From: Natronococcus sp. AD-5
Lineage (GTDB): Archaea > Halobacteriota > Halobacteria > Halobacteriales > Natrialbaceae
Direction: 5' to 3'
NCBI RefSeq assembly: GCF_030734285.1
Contig: NZ_CP132294.1
Span: 1-64,000, forward strand
DNA length: 64,000 nucleotides
Each line of letters begins with the position of its first letter. Position 1 is the first letter of the stretch. Positions 51,861 to 60,684 of the stretch are shown one piece after another. The position numbers and the translations under genes were made by a program. Under the pieces are notes generated by a model that was not told the DNA's origin, did not search any database, and worked only from the letters and a program-made list of their open reading frames with translations.

Positions 51861-53483
51861 TCAGTCGTGTCTGAACGACCGCTGACCCGTAAACGCCATC
51901 GCTATGCCGTGTTCGTCGGCGGCTTCGATCACGTCGTCGTCGTTGACCGACCCGCCGGGCTGGACGACCGCCTCGACGCCCGCCTCGGCGGCCGCCTCGA
52001 TCCCGTCGGGGAACGGGAAGAAGGCGTCGGAGGCCATCACGGCACCCTCGGCGTCCTTGCCCTCGGCGTGCTCGTCGGCTTTCATCGCCGCGAGGCGAAC
52101 CGCGTCGACGCGGGAGACCTGGCCCATGCCGACGCCGACCGTCTCGGTCCCCTTCGCGAAGAGGATGCCGTTGGACTTGACGTGCTTCAAGGTCTGCCAG
52201 GCGAAGACCATCGACTCGAGTTCCGCCTCGGTCGGCTCGCGCTCGGTGACGACCTCGAGGTCGTCGACCGAGATCGACTGCAGATCGCGCTCCTGGACGA
52301 GGCGGCCGCCGACGAGGGGCTTCTCCGTGAAGCGATCCGTCCGGTCCCCGAGTTCGCCCACGTCGAGCACGCGAAGGTTCTCTTTCTCGCGGAGGGCCTC
52401 GAGCGCGTCATCGGTGTACCCCGGCGCGACGACGACCTCCTTGAACGAGTCGATCACCTGCTCGGCGGTGTCGGCGTCGCACTCCCGGTTGAGCGCGACG
52501 ATGCCGCCGAAGGCGCTCATGGGATCGGTCGAGAGCGCCTTCTCGTACGCTTCGGAGAGGGTGTCCGCGGTCGCACACCCCGCCGGGTTGGTGTGTTTGA
52601 TCACCGCCGCCGCGGGCTCGTCGAACTCCTTGATCAGGTTCAGGGCGCCGTCGGCGTCGTTGTAGTTGTTGTACGACAGCGCCTTCGCGCCCTCGTTCAA
52701 CTGGTCGGCGTGGACCACGCTGGCCTCGTCGCAGGTGTAGTCGGCGTACACCGCGGCGTCCTGGTGCGGGTTCTCGCCGTAGCGGAGCGCGTCGACGCGG
52801 TCGCTCGAGACGAGGCGTCGTGCGGAGAGTCCGTCTTCGCCCGTTCGATCGGCCTCCACGTCGACCTCGCCGGCGGCGAGGTCCACGTCCACCGCACCCT
52901 CGGCGAACCACTTCACCGCCCGCGGGTACGCGCGGAACTCGCCCTCGTAGAGGACGCGCTCCTTCAGCGTCTCCTCGTCGTCGCCCTCGTAGACCGGGAT
53001 CGGTTCCTGGGTGACGATCGGGCCGGCGTCGACCTCGCTCTCGAGGACCGCGCCGTCCTCGTCGGTCGCGTCGGTGACGACGTGGACCGTACAGCCCGTC
53101 ACCGAGACGCCGGCCTCGAGCGCGTCGCCCCAGGCGCCCGTGCCGGGGAACGAGGGCAGCAGCGAGGGGTGGACGTTCAGCGTCGTCGGCTGTTCGTCGA
53201 GGAACGTGTCCGACAGCACGCGCATGTAGCCGTCGAGGCAGACGAGATCGAACTCGTAGTCGGCGAGCGCCTCGTTGACGGCTCGTTCGTGCTCGCGGCG
53301 GCTCATCCCGTCCTCGAGCGGGACGACCTCGGTCGGAACGCCGCGCTCGGCCGCGGCCTCGAGCACCGGCGCGTCCTCGCCGTTCGTGAGCACGACGGCG
53401 AGTTCGGCCCCGCCCGGCCGTCGGTCGGCGACGTTCAACAGGTTGCGCCCTCGGTTGCCGGCCATCCCGGCGATTCGCGTCAT
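51861..53483 (-). CDS. purH: PurN-PurH fusion (formyltransferases of purine synthesis)
   Basis: This 540-residue protein fuses a PurN-like formyltransferase (about 1-185; NVHPSLLPSFPGTGAWGDAL, CTVHVVTDATDEDGA) to a PurH AICAR formyltransferase (about 215-540; LRYGENPHQDAAVY, SYNNYNDADGALNLI, IKHTNPAGCATA, SAFGGIVAL). It thus adds formyl groups at two steps of the purine path. The MGS-like IMP cyclohydrolase domain is absent; haloarchaea use a separate cyclohydrolase (PurO). The ATG at 53483 begins MTRIAGMAGNRGRN. It is divergent from purB. Confidence 0.92.
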   Translation of the reverse strand: MTRIAGMAGNRGRNLLNVADRRPGGAELAVVLTNGEDAPVLEAAAERGVPTEVVPLEDGMSRREHERAVNEALADYEFDLVCLDGYMRVLSDTFLDEQPTTLNVHPSLLPSFPGTGAWGDALEAGVSVTGCTVHVVTDATDEDGAVLESEVDAGPIVTQEPIPVYEGDDEETLKERVLYEGEFRAYPRAVKWFAEGAVDVDLAAGEVDVEADRTGEDGLSARRLVSSDRVDALRYGENPHQDAAVYADYTCDEASVVHADQLNEGAKALSYNNYNDADGALNLIKEFDEPAAAVIKHTNPAGCATADTLSEAYEKALSTDPMSAFGGIVALNRECDADTAEQVIDSFKEVVVAPGYTDDALEALREKENLRVLDVGELGDRTDRFTEKPLVGGRLVQERDLQSISVDDLEVVTEREPTEAELESMVFAWQTLKHVKSNGILFAKGTETVGVGMGQVSRVDAVRLAAMKADEHAEGKDAEGAVMASDAFFPFPDGIEAAAEAGVEAVVQPGGSVNDDDVIEAADEHGIAMAFTGQRSFRHD

Positions 53484-53651
53484 ACTCGAACCCGCGCCCG
53501 CGACAGGGAAAGTGGTTGCGGTCTCGACCGGCCAGATATACACAATCGAGCATTACTACGGTAGTATTTCGGCTCGACTCCGTCGAGATATGCACACTCG
53601 TGGCTCCCCGTTTCGATACGTTTTTGCACCGCGCTGGAAAGACTCCGGACG

Positions 53652-55034
53652 ATGACCGACACCAACGCGCTGTACGCCGTCTCGCCGCTCGACGGCCGGT
53701 ACGCGACCCGGACCGAACGGCTCTCGCCGTACGCGAGCGAGGCCGCGCTCATGCGCGCCCGCGTCCGCGTCGAAGTCGAGTACCTGATCGCGCTGGCCGA
53801 CCTCGAGGCGACGCCGCTCGAACTCGACTTAGACGAGCGCGAACGTCTGCGCGGGCTGTACAAGCACTTCGCCGAGGAGGACGCGCGGCTGATCAAGACC
53901 CTCGAGACGGAGGGCTACGGGGAGTTCGACGCGACCAACCACGACGTCAAGGCCGTCGAGTACTTCGTCCGCCACCGGCTGCCCGACGGCAGCGATGCCT
54001 CGGCCTGGATCCACTTCGGGCTGACCAGCGAGGACGTGAACAACCTCGCCCACCGGCTGCTCGTCCGGGACGCCGTCGACGAGGTGCTGCTGCCGGCGCT
54101 GTACGAGGTGCAGGACGCGCTCGCGGAGATGGCCCGCGAGCACCGCGACCTGCCGATGCTCGCTCGCACCCACGGCCAGCCCGCGACGCCGACGACGTTC
54201 GGCAAGGAGATGGCAGTTTACGCGGCCCGGCTGGGTCGAGCGACGGGTCGGGTTCGGGAGGCGGTCGACGGTCTCGGCGGAAAGCTCGGCGGCGCGTCGG
54301 GGACCTACGCCGCCCACGTCGCCGCCTATCCCGACGTCGACTGGCCGGCGTTCGCCGAGAACTTCGTTCGGGGACTGGGCCTCGAGTTCGTCCCGCTCAC
54401 GACGCAGGTCAATCCCTGCGACGACCTCGCGGCGCTGTTCGACGCCTTCCGGGGGGTAAACGACGTCCTCCTCGATCTCGACCTCGACGTGTGGCTCTAC
54501 GTCTCGGATCGCTACCTCGGACAGGAGGCCGTCGAGGGCGAGACCGGCTCCTCGACGATGCCCCACAAGGTCAACCCGATCGACTTCGAGAACAGCGAGG
54601 GCAACCTCTCGAAGGCGAACGCGGATCTCGCCTTCCTCGCCGACTACGTCACGACCTCGCGGCTCCAGCGCGACCTCTCGGACTCGACGGTCAAGCGAAA
54701 TATGGGTGCCGCCCTCGCACACTGCCTGATCGGGTACGACAAAACGGCCGCGGGGCTCGAGAAGGTCGTCCCTAACGAACGCGTGATGCGCGAAGAACTC
54801 GAGGACACCCCCGAGATCATCGGCGAGGCGGTCCAGACGATCCTCCGACGCGAGGGGCAGGCAGACGCCTACGAGCGGGTCAAGGAGCTCACCCGCGGTC
54901 GGGAGGTCGCGCTCGAGGACTTCCACGAGCTGTTCGACGACCTCGAGGTCGACGAGAGCGTTCGCGAGGAGCTTCGGGAACTCACGCCCGCGTCCTACAC
55001 GGGCGTCGCGAGCGACCTGGTCGACCGGCAGTAG
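53652..55034 (+). CDS. purB: adenylosuccinate lyase
   Basis: This 460-residue enzyme splits SAICAR and adenylosuccinate in purine synthesis. The family signature GSSTMPHKVNPIDFEN lies in the C-terminal third, and the catalytic His and Ser regions (LARTHGQPATPTTFGKEM; LARTHG contains the His) are present. It begins MTDTNALYAVSPLDGRYATR. Together with the divergent purH fusion this makes a purine gene pair sharing a 168-bp spacer that may hold a bidirectional promoter. Confidence 0.95.
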   Translation: MTDTNALYAVSPLDGRYATRTERLSPYASEAALMRARVRVEVEYLIALADLEATPLELDLDERERLRGLYKHFAEEDARLIKTLETEGYGEFDATNHDVKAVEYFVRHRLPDGSDASAWIHFGLTSEDVNNLAHRLLVRDAVDEVLLPALYEVQDALAEMAREHRDLPMLARTHGQPATPTTFGKEMAVYAARLGRATGRVREAVDGLGGKLGGASGTYAAHVAAYPDVDWPAFAENFVRGLGLEFVPLTTQVNPCDDLAALFDAFRGVNDVLLDLDLDVWLYVSDRYLGQEAVEGETGSSTMPHKVNPIDFENSEGNLSKANADLAFLADYVTTSRLQRDLSDSTVKRNMGAALAHCLIGYDKTAAGLEKVVPNERVMREELEDTPEIIGEAVQTILRREGQADAYERVKELTRGREVALEDFHELFDDLEVDESVREELRELTPASYTGVASDLVDRQ

Positions 55035-55052
55035 CGGAGCGGTGCGGACCCC

Positions 55053-56786
55053 TCAGAAGTACAGCGCGCCGATCCGGTCGGCCGTCCGCAGCGCGAGCGC
55101 CTGCCCGCTGTTGGTCGGGTTCGGGCCGCCGACGCCGTTGGCCAGCGCCGAGTGGTCCGCGACGAACAGCCGATCGACGTTGTAGGCTTGCGCGTTCTCG
55201 TCGACGACTTTGCCCATCGCCATCGACGACTGCATGTGCAGGAGCAGCGGCGGCCAGTCGCAGCGGTGGACGTGTTCGGCGCCCGCTTCCCGGTGGATCC
55301 GCGCCGCGATGCGGGCGAGTTCGTCCCGCTTGGCGTCGTCGTCGGGGTGTGGTTCCCACCTGATCTCGGGGACCGCGCCGTGCTCGTCGGCGAACGTGTC
55401 GTCGAGCGAGACGCCGTTGTTCCGCCGCGGCAGGTCGTCGGTGAGTATCAGCAGCGCCTTCGTGTTCCGGTAGTTCGCCATCCGTCGCTTGAGTTCCTTG
55501 CCGACGACGTAGCCCCGACTGTCCCAGGGCTCGTCCGGATCGACCTCGGCGTCGAAGCTGTAGCCGGCCCGGCTGAACAGGTAGTTCCCGAAGGAGACGA
55601 GCCCGGGCGTCATCCCGATGTCCTCCATCCCGCCGACGCCGGGTTTGTCGAACCGGACCGCGGAGTTCTGCCCGACGAACGGATCCATGTTCGCTTCGCC
55701 GTTGATCTCCTCGATCGCGTCGTCGGGGTACGTGCCGACGATCCAGTCGAACCAGTGGGTCGTGAGTCCCTTCCCGACCCAGCCGTCGTCCGGCAGCCCC
55801 GAGTTGAGCCAGAGCCGCGGCGACTCGATACAGCCCGCCGCGAGGACGACGACGTCGGCCTCGACGGTCGCGGTGTTCCCGGACCAGGTGTCGCGGAACT
55901 CGACGCCCGTCGCCTCGAGCCCGCCTGCCCCCTCGTCCGTCGCGATGTCGGTCACGTATGCGTTCGGCCGGATCGCCACGGTTCCGAGTTCGGGGTCGGC
56001 GTTGGTGTCCAGTGCTCGCGGAACCCAGCTCACGTTGCTCGACTTGCGGGCCTTCTCGCGAACGGGGGCGTCTTCGGGCGTCGGTCCGCCCTGGAAGTGA
56101 TCGGCCGCGAGCGAGTCGCCGCGGAAGCCGTCGTCGTAGCTGAACGAGCCGTCGTATTTCGCGTCGAGATCGGCCGGCGGCGCTTCGATCGCGTTGGGCT
56201 GAGGTCGCCAGCCGGTTTCGGTGACGTTCAGCGTGTCGATGCGGTCGTAGCCGGCCCGCTCCGCGCCCGCGATGAAGACCTCCTCCTTGTTCGTCATCGG
56301 AGCCTGCTGGGTGCGCGTCACCGCCTCGTTGAGCTGGTAGTACGGGACGAGATCCTCGTAATCGATGGGCCAGTGGGGTTGCTCGTCGATCGCGTACGGG
56401 TAGGCCCGCGGGTGGTTTCCGAAGTAGTGGGCCGTGGTTCCGCCGACTGCGGACACCTGCCAGAGGAACAGGTTCTGCGGAACGTTTCGGAACCAGGGCG
56501 CTCGCGAGTGGTCCGCGGGGCCGACGCGGAGGTAGCCCCACGTCGGATCGTTCGCGTCGGCCTCCCTGACGGTGAACTGCTCGTCTAAGAGTTTGCCGTC
56601 CAGGTCGTCCGGATCGGTGCTGATCGTGCCGCCCGAATCGGCGTGCGGTTCGGGCCACTTCTCGTTGCCGTGCCAGGCGCCGCCCTCGAGCACGAGCACG
56701 TCGAGCCCGTGCGCTCGAGCGAGTCGGGAGGCGCAGGCCGGCCCGTCGCCGCCGGCGCCGATCACGACGACGTCGGGATCCCTCAT
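55053..56786 (-). CDS. GMC-family oxidoreductase, large subunit
   Basis: This 577-residue FAD enzyme has the Rossmann motif VVVIGAGGDGPACASRLAR at the N-terminus and the GMC C-terminal domain with HMQSSMAMGKVVDENA and VGGPNPTNSGQALALRTAD. The subunit resembles gluconate 2-dehydrogenase or choline-type flavin subunits. It has no signal peptide and overlaps the upstream Tat-bearing gene by 4 bp (ATGA), so it may be carried out of the cell with that partner. No cytochrome gene is adjacent. The substrate is unknown. Confidence 0.92.
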   Translation of the reverse strand: MRDPDVVVIGAGGDGPACASRLARAHGLDVLVLEGGAWHGNEKWPEPHADSGGTISTDPDDLDGKLLDEQFTVREADANDPTWGYLRVGPADHSRAPWFRNVPQNLFLWQVSAVGGTTAHYFGNHPRAYPYAIDEQPHWPIDYEDLVPYYQLNEAVTRTQQAPMTNKEEVFIAGAERAGYDRIDTLNVTETGWRPQPNAIEAPPADLDAKYDGSFSYDDGFRGDSLAADHFQGGPTPEDAPVREKARKSSNVSWVPRALDTNADPELGTVAIRPNAYVTDIATDEGAGGLEATGVEFRDTWSGNTATVEADVVVLAAGCIESPRLWLNSGLPDDGWVGKGLTTHWFDWIVGTYPDDAIEEINGEANMDPFVGQNSAVRFDKPGVGGMEDIGMTPGLVSFGNYLFSRAGYSFDAEVDPDEPWDSRGYVVGKELKRRMANYRNTKALLILTDDLPRRNNGVSLDDTFADEHGAVPEIRWEPHPDDDAKRDELARIAARIHREAGAEHVHRCDWPPLLLHMQSSMAMGKVVDENAQAYNVDRLFVADHSALANGVGGPNPTNSGQALALRTADRIGALYF

Positions 56787-57958
56787 CGGCTCTCACCCCC
56801 GGGATCGTCGATAACGTCGTCGCCGGTCAGATCGTCCGGGAGATCCAGGTCGTCGGCCTCGGGGTCGTCGAACCCGCCGGGAATCGCGTGGCGCCAGTCG
56901 GCCGCGTACCCCGGCTGCGGGCCGGGGTAACCGGTCTGTTCGCGGCTCTGGACCTCGCCCGGCGGGACGTTCAGGCGGCGGTCGTTCGGCATCTCCATCG
57001 TCGTCTCCTGGTAGCCCGCCCATTCCGTGTAGTAGCCGAAGCCGTGGAGTCCGTTCACGGCCATGACGACGAACTTCAGGATTCCGACGTCGGCGATCAG
57101 CGTCGAGAGGAGTTCGTCGAGTCGATCGATCGCGCCGCCGTCGACGATGCTCCAGAGACAGCGGAGCCGATCCTCGCGGGAGAGTTGGACGAACGTGCCG
57201 CCGCCCGGGAACTCCTCGTTCCCGCGCTCGACGGCGTCCTCGTTCTTCCCGAGGAGGATGAACTCGGTGGCGACGATATCGAACGCGATCGGGAACACCG
57301 CGCCGTAGGGATAGTTCCGCATCGCGGTCCGGGTGTCGCCGTCCGCCGTCTCGACGACGACGTCGAACGTCGCCGGGCCGCTCGAGCCCTCCTCGAGCGA
57401 ATCGGCGATGCTCACGTCGAACCGATCGACGGCGCCGAAATCCAGGCGCTCCCGCAGGTCGTCGACGTCGATCCCGTCGCCTCCGACACCGAGCGGGTCA
57501 TCAAGGAACCCGTCGAGTTCGTCGACCGTGTTCTCGATCGCGTCTTCGGTGATGCCGTCGACGTCGAGCAGCGCGTCCAGCGCGGAGTCGGCCGCCGCCG
57601 GAGCGAATCCGACCTCGAGTTGGTCCGCCGATAGCTGCCCGACCGTCGGGTCGGCGGTCTCTGCGAGGGTCTCGAGGCGAATCTCCTGGAAGTGGTTGAA
57701 ATCCCAGATGAGGAACTTCTCGAGTTCGACTTCAAGGCCGCCGGGGACGTGCTCGTCGCCGAGGCCCGGCGTCCGCGGTAGAATCGCGTCGACGACCGCT
57801 CGGTACGTGTCCCGAGTGTGCGGATCGGTCGACACCCCCGCCGCGAGGGCCGCCTCCGCCTGTCGTTCCGTCATACCCGACATCGAGACGGCTGCGAGAC
57901 CGCCGAGCCCGTGCATCATCGTTCGCCTGGATACCCCTCCGTCGTTATTTTCTACCAT
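56783..57958 (-). CDS. gluconate 2-dehydrogenase subunit 3-like Tat protein
   Basis: This 391-residue partner has a Tat signal (SRRTMMHGLGGLAAVSMSGM) and a subunit-3 region starting DPHTRDTYRAVVDAILPRTP. It is much longer than typical subunit 3 (about 200 residues), with an acidic insert (about 130-210) and a C-terminal extension (NDRRLNVPPGEVQSREQTGY and LDLPDDLTGDDVIDD). The stop overlaps the start of the GMC gene, so the two make a heterodimer-like operon. An AT-rich promoter lies just upstream. Confidence 0.88.
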   Translation of the reverse strand: MVENNDGGVSRRTMMHGLGGLAAVSMSGMTERQAEAALAAGVSTDPHTRDTYRAVVDAILPRTPGLGDEHVPGGLEVELEKFLIWDFNHFQEIRLETLAETADPTVGQLSADQLEVGFAPAAADSALDALLDVDGITEDAIENTVDELDGFLDDPLGVGGDGIDVDDLRERLDFGAVDRFDVSIADSLEEGSSGPATFDVVVETADGDTRTAMRNYPYGAVFPIAFDIVATEFILLGKNEDAVERGNEEFPGGGTFVQLSREDRLRCLWSIVDGGAIDRLDELLSTLIADVGILKFVVMAVNGLHGFGYYTEWAGYQETTMEMPNDRRLNVPPGEVQSREQTGYPGPQPGYAADWRHAIPGGFDDPEADDLDLPDDLTGDDVIDDPGGESR

Positions 57959-57974
57959 GGTTTGGTGTACCGTG

Positions 57975-58012
57975 TTGCTCGACGTATAATTAATAATGAA
58001 GTTAATATAATT
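57975..58012 (-). promoter_or_regulatory. AT-rich promoter region of GMC operon
   Basis: Between 57975 and 58012 the minus strand has AAATTATATTAACTTCATTA and then TTAATTATACG, the most AT-rich stretch nearby. TTAATTATA, 20-30 bp above the start at 57958, is a fair archaeal TATA element. Confidence 0.45.
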
Positions 58013-58176
58013 TGGGTTTCCGGAACGGTGGAAAAATGTCCGTGCGACGGTCGAACGAAACGAGTGAACCGGCCCGCTGCTCGACTCGAGGATCGCCCAA
58101 GCGAGCGATGAGAGGCGCCCCGCACGGTCCGGCGGTGACCAGTAGTGATTTCACTCCCGACTGCTAACCGGCGCTC

Positions 58177-58275
58177 ATGTTCGAGCAGCTCTTCCCCGAG
58201 ATCGCCACGATCCTGCTCTTTCTCGTCGTGATCATCTGTATGATCGCCCTGCTGTACATTTCGACGCAGTGGTAG
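58177..58275 (+). CDS. 32-residue single-span membrane microprotein
   Basis: A short frame from ATG to TAG encodes 32 residues: MFEQLFPEIATILLFLVVII and then CMIALLYISTQW. The core (about residues 10-28) is one clear membrane helix, flanked by a short acidic start and a Trp end. Two neighbours are transcribed away from it or toward it, so it is monocistronic. No homologue is recognised; coding is inferred from the ATG, the hydrophobic run and a stop just after an aromatic cap. Confidence 0.6.
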   Translation: MFEQLFPEIATILLFLVVIICMIALLYISTQW

Positions 58276-58322
58276 TCGCTCGCGTCTCGGCCGGGTAGAC
58301 CGTGGACGGAATCCGGAATCTG

Positions 58323-59399
58323 CTACGCGAACGACTCCTCGAGCGTCGCCTCGACCGCGCCCGCGGCAGCCTCGACCTCGGACAACCGGACGTACTCGCG
58401 CTCGGCGTGGGCGACCGGCCCTTCTTCGTCGGCGAGGACGCCCGGCCCGAAGACGACGGTCGGGGCGTCGACCGCGAAGAACGACGCCTCGGTCGCCGCC
58501 TCGAAGGGGCGAACCTCGCCGCCGCTCGCCTCCCGGAGGACCTGCACCAGTCGATCGTCCTCGTCGGTCACGAACGGGTCGGGAAACGGCGTGTCGGGGC
58601 GGATCAGATCGACCGAGACCGAGAGGTCGTCCGGCGCGCGCGACTCGAGGAACGCCTCGAGGTCCTCGCGGAACGAGTCGCTGGTCTCCGGCGGCACGTT
58701 TCGCCGGTCGAACGTCATCCGGCACGTCTCCGGCACGCGGTTCGGGGCCTCCCCGCCGGAGAGCACCGTCGGGGTCAACTTCGGGGACCCGAGCACCGGG
58801 TCTGCATCGGGGCCGGCCTCGTCGTCGTAGGCGCGCAGCGCCTCGAGCACGCCGGAGAGCCCGAAGACGGGATTTTTCGCGGCGGAGACGCTGGCCGCGT
58901 GGCCGCTCTCGCCCTCGAGGGTGATCGTCCCCTCGCACTGTCCCCTGGCGGCGATGCAGACGTCGAGGTCGGTCGGCTCGCCGACGACGTACCCGTCGGC
59001 GGACAGCGTTTCCTGCAGGCGTTCGGCACCGGTCATCAGCGTCTCCTCGTCGGGGGTCAGCGCCAGCGTGACCCGGCCCTCGGTCGGTTCGACTCGCAGG
59101 AACGCGGCGAGCAGCGCGGCGAGCGGTCCCTTCGCGTCGCAGGCACCCCGACCGTGGACCGCGTCGCAGTCGCGACGGTACGGAACGTGCGGCGCCACGG
59201 TATCGAGGTGGGTGTTCAGCACGATGTGCGGACCGTCATCCGACCCGCGGCTCGCGAGGACGCTTCCGCGCTCGTCCACGGTCGGGTCGAGACCGGCGTC
59301 TCGAAGCGTCTCGAGCACCAGTTCGCGCATCGCCGAGACGTCCTCGTGGGAGGGCGTCCCGACGGCATCGGCGTGAAAGGTGGTGATGTCGAAGCTCAT
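58323..59399 (-). CDS. dapE: M20 peptidase, probable succinyl-diaminopimelate desuccinylase
   Basis: This 358-residue metallo-hydrolase has NTHLDTVAPH (first zinc ligands), GRGACDAKGPLAALLA (bridging Asp), PDEETLMTGAE (general-base Glu pair) and the dimerisation domain GQCEGTITLEGESGHAAS. The M20 fold serves DapE and ArgE; DapE is preferred because lysA, the last enzyme of the same diaminopimelate route to lysine, lies 2.5 kb away on the same strand. The ATG at 59399 (MSFDITTFHADAVGTP) is used. ArgE or LysK-type activity is the alternative. Confidence 0.85.
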   Translation of the reverse strand: MSFDITTFHADAVGTPSHEDVSAMRELVLETLRDAGLDPTVDERGSVLASRGSDDGPHIVLNTHLDTVAPHVPYRRDCDAVHGRGACDAKGPLAALLAAFLRVEPTEGRVTLALTPDEETLMTGAERLQETLSADGYVVGEPTDLDVCIAARGQCEGTITLEGESGHAASVSAAKNPVFGLSGVLEALRAYDDEAGPDADPVLGSPKLTPTVLSGGEAPNRVPETCRMTFDRRNVPPETSDSFREDLEAFLESRAPDDLSVSVDLIRPDTPFPDPFVTDEDDRLVQVLREASGGEVRPFEAATEASFFAVDAPTVVFGPGVLADEEGPVAHAEREYVRLSEVEAAAGAVEATLEESFA

Positions 59400-59570
59400 G
59401 GGCGCTCCGCCGTCGCCGGAGCGACGGCCCGTCGATACCGCCCCTTCCGAACGGCGAGCCATAAGTCCGTGCTTTCGCCGTCGACCCGCGAGCCGCCGAA
59501 CCGGTCACTCACCCTTAAAGTTCGGATACGCAACTCATACTTACGGCTACCACCGTGGTGGAACGACGGG

Positions 59571-60287
59571 ATGGCGAGGAAGTCCGAACCAGATCGGGGA
59601 GCCGACGCACCCGCGCTCTCCCGGCGGCGAGCCCTCAGGATCGGGAGCGCGAGTGTAGCGGCGGCTGCGATCGGTGCAGCGGGATTCGAATTGATGGGCC
59701 GAGCGTCCGCTTCGGCCGACGTCGTGTTCACCGCGGATAACGCGGCTATCACGACCGCCGACGGCAGCATCGACGCGGTGACCGTCAAACCGTCCGGCAG
59801 CGTCGAGTGGAGCGACCTGAGCGAAGTCCCCCGCTCCGCGTTCTTCGAACTCCAGGTCGCGGACAACGAACAGTTCGCCGACGACGGCGATACCAGTGCG
59901 AGTACGATCGTCGAGGAACAGGATACCGACGGCGAAAACCGAAACCGGTCGGGCGAACAGCGTTTCGATCTAGCCGAGTACGATCTCTTAGACGACGATT
60001 CGTACGAAGGCGGGGGATTTCTCGGCGGCAGTTCTGCACCGTTCTCCGAGGACGATTTCAGCGAAGAATCGGAGTCCCAGACGGCGGAAACCACGGTCTG
60101 GCTGCGGCTGGTCGTCGGGCTGTACGAGGAAGACGGAATTTTGGGCCTCGAGGATCCGGACGTGATCATCGAAGACGAGGCGGAGACGGAGTTCACCGTC
60201 AGCGTCACCCACGCGGAGGGGGAATTGACGTTTACCGTCGACGCCAACACGGGCGTCGAGTCCGATACCGAGGTCGAGGACGAGTAA
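59571..60287 (+). CDS. Tat-exported acidic protein of unknown function
   Basis: This 238-residue protein has a Tat signal (LSRRRALRIGSASVAAAAIG) and, after ASASADVVFTADNAAITTAD, an all-beta-looking acidic mature part (SGSVEWSDLSEVPRSAFFEL and TTVWLRLVVGLYEEDGILGL). The pattern of long beta strands and a serine/aspartate-rich loop suits a surface protein. No known domain was identified. It lies divergent to dapE and inserted between dapE and lysA. Confidence 0.8.
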   Translation: MARKSEPDRGADAPALSRRRALRIGSASVAAAAIGAAGFELMGRASASADVVFTADNAAITTADGSIDAVTVKPSGSVEWSDLSEVPRSAFFELQVADNEQFADDGDTSASTIVEEQDTDGENRNRSGEQRFDLAEYDLLDDDSYEGGGFLGGSSAPFSEDDFSEESESQTAETTVWLRLVVGLYEEDGILGLEDPDVIIEDEAETEFTVSVTHAEGELTFTVDANTGVESDTEVEDE

Positions 60288-60368
60288 CGGCCGCGTTCGT
60301 CCCCCTCTCGACCGACGGCCCGGTCGGCGACCGCGTCCAGTTTAAGGGGCGCCGCGGTACTCCCTCCC

Positions 60369-60654
60369 GATACGGAGGTCCGTAACGCGGTCCCGTCCGA
60401 CGCCGAAGTGACTGGCCTCTATGTCGAGCCGTCGGTCGCCCGCCGAGACGTCGGCTCCGCGCTCTACGACGAGCCGGAACGACGAGCGCGACAGCGCGGG
60501 GTCGACGTCCCCGGACTGTCGGCGTCGCGCAACCGCCAGTTCGTTCTACGAGGGCCGGGAATACGAGCGCGTCCGCGAGTACGAACGCGAGCTCTCGAGT
60601 CGGGTATCGACGGGCGTCACCGGCACGGTCGGCGAGATGAAGCGGGAGCCGTGA
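60369..60654 (+). pseudogene. truncated, frameshifted GNAT acetyltransferase
   Basis: In the first frame the sequence reads DAEVTGLYVEPSVARRDVGS then ALYDEPERRARQRGVDVPGL, the GNAT acetyl-CoA binding region. After about 60530 the coding signal passes to the next frame: SSFYEGREYERVREYERELS then GTVGEMKREP and a stop. The N-terminal half of the domain and any start codon are missing. This is a dead GNAT gene with a deletion and one frameshift. Confidence 0.75.
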
Positions 60655-60684
60655 GCCGTCGTCTCCGATCGGACTGAACGGGCG

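Noticed and set aside
58302-59570. N-terminal extension of the Tat protein gene
   Set aside because: The frame is open but antisense to dapE; the Tat signal begins at the ATG at 59571.
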